64,000 nucleotides of DNA from Alteromonas sp. KUL106 (GTDB lineage: Bacteria; Pseudomonadota; Gammaproteobacteria; Enterobacterales; Alteromonadaceae). Positions within the stretch are counted from its first letter, which is position 1, and each line of letters starts with the position of its first letter. The DNA lies in contig NZ_BLIG01000019.1 in NCBI RefSeq assembly GCF_009811415.1, positions 1-64,000 on the forward strand. The letters are read 5' to 3'. Below are positions 22,920 through 32,518 of the stretch, piece by piece. Both the position numbers and the translations under genes were made by a program. The notes beneath the pieces are model-generated. The model had not been told where the DNA came from. It worked only from the letters and a program-made list of their open reading frames with translations, and did no database searches.

Positions 22920-24336
22920 AAGCTTTTACTCGCAGCCTTAAGGACTCAATTCTTATTGCGCCTGTAAGCGGTGCAAATGCCGCCTGGCGCTTAAAATAAA
23001 GCCGCTCGTTTTCGATGATGAAACGATATACACCCTCAAATGGAATTGTGTATTCGGGAGTGTTGCTATTGGTAAGCGCCATTGGCTTAGGAACGGTTGA
23101 CACAACCAGCATTTCAAAATCAAATTTATCCCAACTATCACTAAAAATCCGTAAAGCATCAGTACCGCCACTGGCTTCGTTTACACTGAATAAGCGCGGA
23201 TCTTGTGCATCCTGTGCCCAACTTGCACCCATCGAATAAGGCGTGGCTGGCATAACGTCTTCGCTGTACCAATCACCGTCTTGTCTTAACGTGAATCGCA
23301 TGAATTGATTAGGCGCTTTGCTGCCATCACTTTCACCGTAGTAAGCATCAATAGAAGGGAAACGACTTCTTGCAGTTGATAAGGTTTCAAAACCATCATC
23401 GGTTTCTATGTAATCGATAAGGCCTACGAATGAGCTGCCAAATGAAGTGACGCTTGTCAGTGTCGTAGTTACCGTGTGCCACTGGTAATCATCCAATGCT
23501 GGGTTATCGGGTAAGCCGGTACCACCATTGCCCATAGGGTAAACGCGGAGGGTTAAACTGCCAGTGTACGCACTGTTAAACCAGATTCGCTTGCCGTTGG
23601 TTGTCAAAAGAAACTCTCGTTTTTCGACAATGTTTGATATTGGTAACCATTCATCAGTTAACGCTACATAAGCAACCTGTCTAACATCATCAAATAACAT
23701 TTCTCGTTTGTTATTTGGTGACTGCGTAGGGATATCAACGGTCTTTTTAAGCGTTGGATAATCGCTCAGGATGTGAGTTAAGCTGGCGTTTTGTCGTACT
23801 GGTGGACTTAACGCCTGAGTACGTTTGTTATCTGTGTCGATATCATCGGGCAGCTGCTCGACAGACACCTTGCCGCCGATTTCAGGAAAATTCGGGAAAC
23901 GCTTTGCTGTCTCAGGCAGTACTTCATTTATATCGCCTTGTACTTGCACCCAAGTGGGCCACTGTGTAGCGGTCACAGGGGGATCGACAATCATTGAAAA
24001 GCTAATTTCACCTACGGTACCAGGACCGTCACCGTATGCTTCAGCAAGTCCGTTTTGTGCCTCTGTTAGTGAAGTGATAGCTGCCAATAAAGCATCGTTC
24101 TGACCAAGCGGTATCAAGGTCGCGCTTTTCTCTACTATGTCATTGCCCGTATAAGCAATGGCCAGCGTTAAAGTACGATTTACTGTATCGCCGCTTGTAA
24201 CTACTCTCGGCCTATCCCCTGCGATAAAAATCACACTCCCCGGCACTACTGAGAAATTTGAGTCATTGGTGTTGATCTGTACCAGATTATTGTTGTTTGT
24301 AAGCGTAACGCTTGGGAACTCTCTCACTACGCTCAT
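22912..24336 (-). CDS. Tail fibre/collar protein
   Basis: A 474-residue beta-rich protein following the tip protein J. The N-terminal part (MSVVREFPSVTLTNNNNLVQ) probably attaches to the tip; the middle contains helical and loop regions (EISFSMIVDPPVTATQWPTW), and the C-terminal half has lectin-like strands. It overlaps the J stop by four bases and the spike start by eight bases. No precise family; role inferred from position and composition. Confidence 0.65.
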   Translation of the reverse strand: MSVVREFPSVTLTNNNNLVQINTNDSNFSVVPGSVIFIAGDRPRVVTSGDTVNRTLTLAIAYTGNDIVEKSATLIPLGQNDALLAAITSLTEAQNGLAEAYGDGPGTVGEISFSMIVDPPVTATQWPTWVQVQGDINEVLPETAKRFPNFPEIGGKVSVEQLPDDIDTDNKRTQALSPPVRQNASLTHILSDYPTLKKTVDIPTQSPNNKREMLFDDVRQVAYVALTDEWLPISNIVEKREFLLTTNGKRIWFNSAYTGSLTLRVYPMGNGGTGLPDNPALDDYQWHTVTTTLTSVTSFGSSFVGLIDYIETDDGFETLSTARSRFPSIDAYYGESDGSKAPNQFMRFTLRQDGDWYSEDVMPATPYSMGASWAQDAQDPRLFSVNEASGGTDALRIFSDSWDKFDFEMLVVSTVPKPMALTNSNTPEYTIPFEGVYRFIIENERLYFKRQAAFAPLTGAIRIESLRLRVKAYE

Positions 24337-27300
24337 GACGGACGTCCTTCTACGCTAATTAAACTCAATCTTTGAGAGTCGATAAATTGCTGCATTAGAG
24401 CACGCTGTTGACCTGTAACCCTCAGGCGGTATGAAAACGTTCCCAGTGAGGCATTAGTATCTGTATAAGTGAATGAACCTCCCGTTCTATCTCTTTGATT
24501 ACAACTGGGCTCACTTCTATCATCCTGACGAAACTCATTGTACTCGACTGTACCTGTGATAACTTTTCGCTGAAGCTCGGACCATCCCCCACCACCAAGG
24601 CTACGTTCAAGAATTAGTGTGGCTTGGGGTACGAAGCTTGAATCTGTGGGGCAAGCACCATCAGATGTATGGTTTCCATCCCACCCAAAACTGCAACTAA
24701 CCGTTTTAGGATTTCCATTAGTAGTAAATGGGCCCACTTCTACAGATGGGTTAAGAGTTAGAAGTGTTGAGTCACCACCGTTAATTAACTCACCCGTTGT
24801 TAACGAGCCTCCCAGATATTCATTAGCAAAGCTGTCTTTCCAGCCATATTTACCATTGGATTTGCTAAGCTGACTGTAGTCTGGCTCACCGTCTGCATTT
24901 AAAATAGGATCGCCTTCCCATATCACTAAATTATCTGGGCCAAAACCGTCGTAGTCTTGAACACGCATAAAATGCTCACGAACGGTGACTTCCCGAGCTG
25001 CTCTAATAGTTCCCGTAAACTCTGTGTTTGCACCAATTTCTAACTTGCCAGTAATTGTATTGAGGTTAAAAAACACTACGCCTGCTTGGCTGGCGAACTT
25101 AAGGTTGTCCATGTAAAGGTGAATTGATGAATTGTTGTTCCCGCCCTGAATACTTAAGCCTGTGAACTCTTCGTTTTCGTCTACCACGCCTAAGTAGTAA
25201 GTGCCGCCCAGCTCACCAAGCTGATTTTCCAAAGCCTGCATGAAGTTAATAACAGAAAGTTCTTCACCCGCACTGTTCGTTACTTTTACTTCTTCAAACG
25301 AACGAACCAAGGGTGCGCCGGCAATCCATTCACCATTTTCATCTTCATAGCCGATATTCACCTGCTTGAACTCAGTAAATTGCGCCTCAACTGTCTTGGT
25401 ACCTACCTTCTGCTTCAGCCCGATTATCTCCGTGCTGTTTATCTGGTTTGCGCTTACCGCTTCAGTAACGTTGTAAATAAGCTGTTGGTACTGGTCGCCC
25501 TGCTCACTGGTTTGGGTACTCCAATAAGACACATCATTAGTAATCGCTTCAATGTGATCACCCAGTGCTGCGGGTAAGCCAGGCCACTGCACCAAAGCAA
25601 AGGTTTCTGGCACAAAATCTTGTGCATCAATACCAATCAGGTTGGGAATAGTCACCGATAACCAATTAGGGTCTGCAGCTGTGTCGTTTACCAGTCGGTA
25701 CCAAACCGTTACCGTGCCGTTGTGCGGCGTGTTGGTTATAGTAATTGTGAGGTTACGACCAGCATTAATGGCGGCGTCAAAGTTCTCTTGTGTACTACCT
25801 TCAAATGAGTACTTCCATTCGTAGGTTGCTCGGCCATTCGGTGGAGTTGGGCCATTCACTATTACGCGCCCTGGCAAAATATTAATGCCAATGTCATCGG
25901 TCGGGGTTGATGTCGCTCCTACGTTAAACGCCCTTTGTGTAGCCACACTGTTTTTTTCAAAGCGGTTCTGAGCAGAAATTGCAACGCTGTAGTCACCCAA
26001 TGCTAAATTGTTTATATCCAATGCAGGTTGCGTCGGGTAATAGACCTGGCTAAAACTATCTGCAGGTTGTTTGGTTATTAGCACCACGTAACGGCGAACA
26101 CTATCTGGGGCGCTATGCTCCCACGTTAGTAACCCTTGCCGATAAGCATCGTTTGGCGTTGGCGAGTAATTAATATTCTGTGGCGCAGACACGTACGTAT
26201 TGTCTATGTCAGTGTTTGGCGTTAAATCTCGCTCTGAAGGTATAACACTATCGCTATAAATCTCTGCAGTTGTTTCTTGTAGAACCAATGTCCAAGTAAA
26301 TGATTCAGTGTCAAAGTCGAAGTCGATAACTTCGTATTCTTTACCGATAATATTGTGCTCTTTGAACTCAATATTCACCACTTTGCCAGGCGAACACTTA
26401 ATACCTTTCCAGCCAACCACGACCTTAAGCGTATCACCCGCGGCTAACCGTTCCATGTAGACTCTATTTAAGCGCTGACACATGGTGTCAGAATTGGTGA
26501 ATGCCAATTGCCTTGCATGCTGCAGATATTTTTTATCGCGAGTATCACGGTAATATTCACTGAAGATTTCAGTGCTATTCGTTTCTTGATAAAAGGAATC
26601 AGGGTCGATGAATTTGGCAACAACAGCATTGCAGCGGTCTTCAAGTGGAGTGTATGGCTGACGGTCTACGTCTGCCTTTAAATCATCTTCAGTTAGTGTA
26701 ACGGTTGCAGGTCCTCGATAAGCCGCAGTTAAAAGCCAATACTTACCGCCAGCTTCAACCCAGCGACCACCGCAGCTTTTAAGTAGCTCGTCTTCAACAA
26801 TCCGTTGCCCTTGTGATAGGTCTATTACACCGTTACAAGTCCAGCGCTTTTCAGTGTACGTGTCGCCATTCTTATCTTCGAAGCTAATAACTTCATCGCA
26901 TAAATTTGCCTCATATGCCAAGTTAGCCAGGTCAAACATTTCAATGGGTAATACTTCATCACCGCCGAAGCGCTTCCAGTACAAATTGATAAGAACAGGG
27001 TTTTCGGTCCATTCCCACGTACTTTGGTCATCGGCTCTATGGTCACCGCTGCCCCCTACGATACTGTCTTTTCTTGGGTCGTAGCACTTTATGCCGGCAA
27101 CTAAAAATTTAACGTCCTGTACGCCGTTCGGGAAGATATCAGGGTTCACTTCGTACTTGTGATAAGCGTACGTTATGCCGAAACCTATGCAGTTCTCATC
27201 TACATTGGTCATTTCTGTACGGGCAGTAGCGTTTGCTGTTGTTTGGTCACCTAACGCCACTTGAATTCTGTAGCCGTTACCACTTAGTGAAGACGTGTCT

Positions 27301-27641
27301 TTCCCATCAAGCTGGTAAAGCTCTACGCTTTGACAAGGGTGTGCGGCCAATGGCGTGAAGAACAAGTTGTATTCTTTCTTATTAAGCGTGCGCTTTTGGT
27401 ACTTAGTAATAGGTCCACTTGTCACTGTTTTGCCTACAATCATAAGTCGCGGTGAATTACTTTCTGTACGCAGGTCTTGGTGGCCTGTGCCAAGGGCGCT
27501 GGTATCTGGTATTTCTGGCTGAAGCAGTGAGCCAAACACACCGCTAATCAACCCAAAGGCAAATTTTAGACCGCCGCCGACTAAGCCAACCAATGCGCCA
27601 CCAACAGCTTCAACCGCTTTACCCACTAGCCAACCCTCCAA
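24333..27641 (-). CDS. Host specificity protein J-like tail tip protein
   Basis: A 1102-residue protein in the J slot. The N-terminal glycine-rich segment (VEAVGGALVGLVGGGLKFAF) is followed by the J hub domains (WTCNGVIDLSQGQRIVEDEL, LLKSCGGRWVEAGGKYWLL), fibronectin type III-like modules (DAYRQGLLTWEHSAPDSVRR), and a central-fibre region (GLKQKVGTKTVEAQF; TGTIRAAREVTVREH). In lambda-like phages J forms the tail tip and contacts the receptor. It overlaps the NlpC-like gene by 16 bp. Confidence 0.85.
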   Translation of the reverse strand: MEGWLVGKAVEAVGGALVGLVGGGLKFAFGLISGVFGSLLQPEIPDTSALGTGHQDLRTESNSPRLMIVGKTVTSGPITKYQKRTLNKKEYNLFFTPLAAHPCQSVELYQLDGKDTSSLSGNGYRIQVALGDQTTANATARTEMTNVDENCIGFGITYAYHKYEVNPDIFPNGVQDVKFLVAGIKCYDPRKDSIVGGSGDHRADDQSTWEWTENPVLINLYWKRFGGDEVLPIEMFDLANLAYEANLCDEVISFEDKNGDTYTEKRWTCNGVIDLSQGQRIVEDELLKSCGGRWVEAGGKYWLLTAAYRGPATVTLTEDDLKADVDRQPYTPLEDRCNAVVAKFIDPDSFYQETNSTEIFSEYYRDTRDKKYLQHARQLAFTNSDTMCQRLNRVYMERLAAGDTLKVVVGWKGIKCSPGKVVNIEFKEHNIIGKEYEVIDFDFDTESFTWTLVLQETTAEIYSDSVIPSERDLTPNTDIDNTYVSAPQNINYSPTPNDAYRQGLLTWEHSAPDSVRRYVVLITKQPADSFSQVYYPTQPALDINNLALGDYSVAISAQNRFEKNSVATQRAFNVGATSTPTDDIGINILPGRVIVNGPTPPNGRATYEWKYSFEGSTQENFDAAINAGRNLTITITNTPHNGTVTVWYRLVNDTAADPNWLSVTIPNLIGIDAQDFVPETFALVQWPGLPAALGDHIEAITNDVSYWSTQTSEQGDQYQQLIYNVTEAVSANQINSTEIIGLKQKVGTKTVEAQFTEFKQVNIGYEDENGEWIAGAPLVRSFEEVKVTNSAGEELSVINFMQALENQLGELGGTYYLGVVDENEEFTGLSIQGGNNNSSIHLYMDNLKFASQAGVVFFNLNTITGKLEIGANTEFTGTIRAAREVTVREHFMRVQDYDGFGPDNLVIWEGDPILNADGEPDYSQLSKSNGKYGWKDSFANEYLGGSLTTGELINGGDSTLLTLNPSVEVGPFTTNGNPKTVSCSFGWDGNHTSDGACPTDSSFVPQATLILERSLGGGGWSELQRKVITGTVEYNEFRQDDRSEPSCNQRDRTGGSFTYTDTNASLGTFSYRLRVTGQQRALMQQFIDSQRLSLISVEGRPS

Positions 27642-28033
27642 ACTTTTTTAATTAAAAGTGGAGAGAATGTTTCTATCCCATATTCACCCGGGGCGAGTAC
27701 TTCACCAAACATAACGCCTGCTATGTCTCTGCCGTCATTTTCAAATAAAACAACATCACCGCGACGCACCTCTAGCCTTGAAACGGTAGAACCAAATGCG
27801 TGGGTTAGTACCGCTTCTACACTATCGAAGCCCTGCTTTTTCAATTGTTTCATAGCGCCAAGTTCGCTCTTGTATTTGCCGCGAAACGTAGCTGCAGGAT
27901 CAACACCTGTAATAGCAAGCGCCATGTCAGCTACAAACAAACAGCAGTCATTCATACCCCATTCAAACGGTGTGTGCTTTTTACTTTTAACGAAATCTGT
28001 CAGGCGAACTGTCCAGTCTGTGTGTCTTATCAT
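27626..28033 (-). CDS. NlpC/P60-like (DUF6950-type) tail protein
   Basis: A 135-residue protein with FEWGMNDCCLFVADMALAIT. The NDC cysteine (about 29) is placed as in NlpC/P60-fold phage tail proteins (lambda gpK position). Further conserved segments are RGKYKSELGAMKQLKKQGF and RRGDVVLF. These proteins assemble at the tail tip and may cut peptidoglycan at entry; a complete Cys-His-His triad is not obvious. It is sandwiched between gpL-like and J genes with short overlaps. Confidence 0.75.
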   Translation of the reverse strand: MIRHTDWTVRLTDFVKSKKHTPFEWGMNDCCLFVADMALAITGVDPAATFRGKYKSELGAMKQLKKQGFDSVEAVLTHAFGSTVSRLEVRRGDVVLFENDGRDIAGVMFGEVLAPGEYGIETFSPLLIKKVWRVG

Positions 28034-28638
28034 CGCTGCCTCGTTGTTGTTGTTCCACCGCCACCGCGACCACCACTGCTCACGGCGTTACTTCCGCTGT
28101 AACTGCTAAGCGGCCCTTTTGCTACGGCTTCAACGTCATCTAGAAAACTGTCGTTAGGATAAATTGCACGCTGACTCGCTGCGCTGTACGTGGTGTAGCG
28201 TTTTGGTTGGCTCCATCGATGGGTGTAGCTAACACATTCGACAGAAATAGTCGGTGGAGCGCTGTACTTAGCAGGGGTATTGTTAACGATGCCGAGATAG
28301 ATAAGCTGCTTTGCAACCAGCTGCTGGTCGTCATTAAAGACGCCAAGGTACAAGCGTACTTCGCCGCCTGCCGCATCATCTTTAAGCGCTTCAGCAAGTA
28401 CCGACGTGTCAGGGGTTATCAGAGTTAGTGTTACTCGAGGAGCGCTACCCTCTTTAATTACACTTACCATTCCATTGTTAGCTACGCCCCAATAGGTTTC
28501 GCCGTCTGATTTGATTGGGCCTGCACCATTGTGAAACCGCGCCATGCCAGCAGGCCATTCGATAGTACCCATAATGCAGGCGCACTTTTCAGACTGGCTA
28601 ATAATGGCTTCAACTTGCGGTTCTAAGTGATAGGTCAT
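28030..28638 (-). CDS. Distal tail tip protein (gpL-like)
   Basis: A 202-residue protein: QSEKCACIMGTIEWPAGMAR, then GEVRLYLGVFNDDQQLVAKQ, CVSYTHRW, and a Gly/Thr/Arg-rich end (SSGGRGGGGTTTTRQR). The N-terminal body resembles tail-tip proteins of the gpL/DUF2163 kind encoded before NlpC-like genes. Cysteines near 19, 21 and 131 might bind metal. It overlaps both neighbours by four bases, as usual in tail-tip operons. Confidence 0.65.
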   Translation of the reverse strand: MTYHLEPQVEAIISQSEKCACIMGTIEWPAGMARFHNGAGPIKSDGETYWGVANNGMVSVIKEGSAPRVTLTLITPDTSVLAEALKDDAAGGEVRLYLGVFNDDQQLVAKQLIYLGIVNNTPAKYSAPPTISVECVSYTHRWSQPKRYTTYSAASQRAIYPNDSFLDDVEAVAKGPLSSYSGSNAVSSGGRGGGGTTTTRQR

Positions 28639-29237
28639 GCGCGAATACTCGTGTAGCCGCTGATAGAAAAATCATTCAGCACCAGTTTTCGTTGCGCAAA
28701 GCTCGGCCCCTGCTGGTTGTCAGGCAGCATCATTTTATTCATTGGGTCGTTAACGACTAAACCTGTGCCGCTTATCGGAATACTTAGCAATTGAGGCCTG
28801 AAACGAAGCGTACATTCACCGATGTTGTCGGCAACGGCATCCTCTAAAAGTTTGTATAGATAGTTGTCTAACTGGAAACGATCGCCAGCTGGCGCTATCA
28901 ATGCGTTTGGAATGGCGTTTTTGATTTTTAACACCGTGCCTGATTGGTCGTTTCCATCAACGACGATGTTACCTGCCCAGTCGCCTAACTGAGTATGGGT
29001 ACTATCCCACATCATAAATTCGCCGCGGCTACCGTCTAAAGCGTCTATGAAGTTTGAAAGTTCTCGCCCTTGTGCATAACGAACCTTCGACCATGAACCG
29101 CTAAAGGTCCAATAAGCACCTGGTCGCGTCCACACTTCAGACGTTCGTCCAGGGCCAGTCGATACACTTGAATTGGGTACAATTTTAAATTGCAGAGATG
29201 AAGGCAAAATATGCCGAGGAAAAATAGGTAAACTCAT
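28635..29237 (-). CDS. Distal tail protein (gpM-like)
   Basis: A 200-residue protein immediately after the tape measure gene, beginning MSLPIFPRHILPSSLQFKIV. It has the pattern SKVRYAQGRELSNFIDALDG with GEFMMWDSTH, seen in distal tail proteins that cap the tube. The rest is beta-rich. It overlaps the tape measure stop by four bases. Function assigned from gene order and composition. Confidence 0.65.
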   Translation of the reverse strand: MSLPIFPRHILPSSLQFKIVPNSSVSTGPGRTSEVWTRPGAYWTFSGSWSKVRYAQGRELSNFIDALDGSRGEFMMWDSTHTQLGDWAGNIVVDGNDQSGTVLKIKNAIPNALIAPAGDRFQLDNYLYKLLEDAVADNIGECTLRFRPQLLSIPISGTGLVVNDPMNKMMLPDNQQGPSFAQRKLVLNDFSISGYTSIRA

Positions 29238-32200
29238 CGCGATGCCCTATAACCTGAATACACTGGGCCTGTACCCGTCTTAAATTGCTGACCGACTTTC
29301 GCTAGCGTTTCTTGTTGTTGACGTTCAAGAATAGGTGCTAGCTGCGTCATTACCTCTTCAGCATTGCCACCTGAAACATTGATTGTTCTGTTGTCGTTGA
29401 ATACAACGCTGCGCCCACCGCCATCGTTGGCCGCTTGCCTGTTTAAAATATTGGCTGTATCTACACGGCTAGTAACGGTCGCTGGGCCTTTCACGAATTC
29501 AGGGCCATATTCGCCGGCAATACCGAACTTACCTGATGGGATATGCCCACCTTTATCGAATAAACCTGCAAACATTGCGGCCATGGCTGCGCCTACTGCG
29601 GCAATGGCTGCTATTGAGCCTATTGAGTTTGTACCAGCTGTTGCTAAGGTGGTGGCCGCTGCAGCTGGGGCCATGGCACCAGTAATAGCGGTTGCTGAAC
29701 TTGTTGCCGCTGTGGTGGCCACGGTGTTTTCGGTAATTGCTGCTTTTGAGTTGATTGCAGCCAGCACTAAACGTCTAGCACCTATTTCAATAAGGCTAGC
29801 AACAACTTGCTTAGCCGTGCTTTTGAATACATTGCGTAGTCCATCACCAAGGTTCTCGCTTTCAAACAACGCGTCTGCGGTAGCTTGCCCAATACGCATA
29901 GAGAAGTTATCAATTGTGCTGTCCCATACTTCTCTAAATTCAGCTGCTAGTCCGTCTTGAATGTCCTGCATTGCATCAGAATGGCGACGCTGTTCAGCTT
30001 CAATAAGTTGGTTTATTTCTTGGCGTTGTGCTAAATCCTGCTGAGGTAAGCTGTCACGATAGGTTTCTAAATCATTTATGTTGTTTTTATGATTGTTAAC
30101 TTCGCGTTGCGCAGGCGTCATTACACCTACGGCAATGCTTTCAACACGAGATTGCAGTGACTTCGCTTCACTTAGGTTATCGAGCTCTTTCGCTTGTAGA
30201 ATAAGTTTTTGTTTCAGCGCATCGTTAATGTCTTTAAGTGCACCATGCTCGATGTCGTAACGAATTTTTGCTTCACGGCTGGTATCACCGTATAGCGCAA
30301 TTTCTTCATTATTTTTGGTAATTAAGCTAGCAACCTCTTGCTCTAACGATTTGACCGCGTCTCGTTGGGCAACTCTCGCGTCTATCTCTTTTTTGTGCGC
30401 ATCAAGCTTTTTAGCTGATTGCAGTAACGCTGCTTTTTCCGCTTCGCTAAGGTTCTTTAATGAGCCATGCGTTGTTTCGTAAGCAATTCTAGCGGCTTCT
30501 CCAACTTCTCCGTATAGCGCTCGCTGTTGCTCAAGCTTATCAAGCAGGCCTTGTACCTCTGCGCTAATAGTTGGCTCTAACGTCGGCATTTGCCATCCGT
30601 CAGTAGGCAAGCCTGCCTCAAAAAGTGCAGAGCGCTTTTGACTTAAGCTGTTCAGCAGTTCTTCAACTTGCTCTATCTCTTCACGAAGCTCACCAACTAA
30701 AGGGTTAGCTCGCTTCCTTCTAAGCTTGGCTGTTTTTTCTTCTTCATCTCTTAACTGCTGAGTAAGTGAAACTAAGCGTTCCCTTGCGCGGTATTCTTTT
30801 TGAGCAATTTCGTCTAAACGTAGTTCTTTGCCAGCTTTATTAAGGCTTTTATACTCTGCAACAAGTTTGTTTATTTCTGTTGCTAGCTGAAAACTGACTT
30901 CCTTCAATTCAGTGGCTTTTTCAGTCGCATCTTCGGTATTTGTCGCCCACTCATAAATGGCGTAAGCACCAAGCAGAACGACACCGGGAATACCGCCAAT
31001 TGCTGCCCACAAACCTCGGGCAACGGTTGTTGCAGCGCGGCCTACTATTGAGTATTGCGCGGTAGCCACATTGAGGGCAGTCTGGCTGGCAGTTACAGCC
31101 TGATTGGCCGCTGCTAAACGCGTTAATGCGCCGGCACGCAATGTGTCATTTGCGGCAACTTCCAGCGAGCGCTTCGCAGCTAGCTGTAAAGACAGATTAT
31201 GTTCATGCTGCTTTTTGGCCGCTGCTAGCGTTGCTGCTGTTGCAGTCTGTTGGGCTACGGCTTTTCTGCCTAACGCAATACTATAATTGCTGACAGCAGC
31301 TGCACCACGCACTAATGCAACGGCTGTTAATGTCTCGACCGCGGTAGTAAGTGTTTCGGCGTTGTATCTTACAAACGTTAACGCTTCGCCTGTGGTTTCA
31401 AGCAACGTGCCGTAGGCATCACTAATAGGCTGTTCAAACGCCGCTATGGTTTGAACGCGTAAATTTTCTAGCGCGTTCTCTTGTGCGGTAATGTTGTCGA
31501 TATTGGCTTTTGCAGCACCGTCGTATTCTCCCAACGCCTTAATAAGATCATCACGAAACATGGCGCTGGTTACTTCGCCCTCTAAGACCAAATCACGGTA
31601 TGTTTTACCCTGCAGGCCAGCCGCTTTCGTAATGGCCTGCATTAAACCAGGTATTGGCTCCATCACTTGGTTAAATTCAGCGGTTTGTACTGTAGGCTGT
31701 GAAAGTGCTTGCCCCAAACCATACATTAGGTTGCCCAGCTGGTCGGTGCTAACACCCAGCGCGCTTTGCGCATTACTTAAGCCCGTCATTAGCTGGTACT
31801 GTTGCTGCTGATTAATAATATCGCCTTTGCGAAGCGCTGCGAGGCTGGCATAACTTTCGCCCATAACCAGTACAGACTTGCCGTGCTCTTCCGCTAGTTG
31901 CGTTAAGAATGACATCGAGCGTCCATAATCCGCTGTGTCTTCACTTAAGAAACGAAGGCGAGTGCTGAACTGCTGATAATCAGAAAGGGTGTCTTTGATA
32001 TTTACCGCGGCATTTTGCGCTGCAAGCACACCAAAAGCACCGGCAATGTAACCACCAAGTGGCCGAACGGCTGCGCCCAGGCTTCGGCTTTGTACTTCAA
32101 GTTGTTTAATGTTTCGCGTTGCTGCAGCTGCTGACGTATCAGTAGTACGTAAACTACGAGATAAACTGTTTTGGCTGGCAATAACGTCGCGCATTTCGCG

Positions 32201-32518
32201 CTGTAATTGCTCTAACACTTGCTCATAACGGTCTAGGCCATCGCGGGCGGCATTCGTGTTTTGCTTAGAAAGGCTAACTTCCTTGTTAAGTGCGGCCTGT
32301 TGGCTCACTAATTCCTTTAGATGGTTATCCAACTTACCAACCGCGTTTTCCAAAGCGGTAAAACTGCCAGCTTGGCTAGTGGCTTGCGAGGTGCCACGGG
32401 TAAGCTCTTTATTAAGGGCTACCTGCTGTGCAATGGCCTGCTGATACTCCTTGCGCATACCTTTAGTATTGGCAAGTAAGTTAATCATTATATCTAGGTC
32501 ACTTCTGCTCACTGGCAC
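29234..32518 (-). CDS. Tape measure protein
   Basis: A 1094-residue, mostly helical protein. The N-terminal 130 residues form a coiled coil. A tape-measure domain follows (VRPLGGYIAGAFGVLAAQNA; QVMEPIPGLMQAITKAAGLQ; MFRDDLIKALGEYDG). Hydrophobic stretches (GLWAAIGGIPGVVLLGAYAI) and long charged coiled coils come next, then a C-terminal Ala-rich membrane-like part with GIAGEYGPEFVKGP. Such proteins set tail length and help DNA entry. The length suggests a tail of roughly 150-170 nm by the usual scaling. It is preceded by the G/GT frameshift pair. Confidence 0.93.
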   Translation of the reverse strand: MPVSRSDLDIMINLLANTKGMRKEYQQAIAQQVALNKELTRGTSQATSQAGSFTALENAVGKLDNHLKELVSQQAALNKEVSLSKQNTNAARDGLDRYEQVLEQLQREMRDVIASQNSLSRSLRTTDTSAAAATRNIKQLEVQSRSLGAAVRPLGGYIAGAFGVLAAQNAAVNIKDTLSDYQQFSTRLRFLSEDTADYGRSMSFLTQLAEEHGKSVLVMGESYASLAALRKGDIINQQQQYQLMTGLSNAQSALGVSTDQLGNLMYGLGQALSQPTVQTAEFNQVMEPIPGLMQAITKAAGLQGKTYRDLVLEGEVTSAMFRDDLIKALGEYDGAAKANIDNITAQENALENLRVQTIAAFEQPISDAYGTLLETTGEALTFVRYNAETLTTAVETLTAVALVRGAAAVSNYSIALGRKAVAQQTATAATLAAAKKQHEHNLSLQLAAKRSLEVAANDTLRAGALTRLAAANQAVTASQTALNVATAQYSIVGRAATTVARGLWAAIGGIPGVVLLGAYAIYEWATNTEDATEKATELKEVSFQLATEINKLVAEYKSLNKAGKELRLDEIAQKEYRARERLVSLTQQLRDEEEKTAKLRRKRANPLVGELREEIEQVEELLNSLSQKRSALFEAGLPTDGWQMPTLEPTISAEVQGLLDKLEQQRALYGEVGEAARIAYETTHGSLKNLSEAEKAALLQSAKKLDAHKKEIDARVAQRDAVKSLEQEVASLITKNNEEIALYGDTSREAKIRYDIEHGALKDINDALKQKLILQAKELDNLSEAKSLQSRVESIAVGVMTPAQREVNNHKNNINDLETYRDSLPQQDLAQRQEINQLIEAEQRRHSDAMQDIQDGLAAEFREVWDSTIDNFSMRIGQATADALFESENLGDGLRNVFKSTAKQVVASLIEIGARRLVLAAINSKAAITENTVATTAATSSATAITGAMAPAAAATTLATAGTNSIGSIAAIAAVGAAMAAMFAGLFDKGGHIPSGKFGIAGEYGPEFVKGPATVTSRVDTANILNRQAANDGGGRSVVFNDNRTINVSGGNAEEVMTQLAPILERQQQETLAKVGQQFKTGTGPVYSGYRASR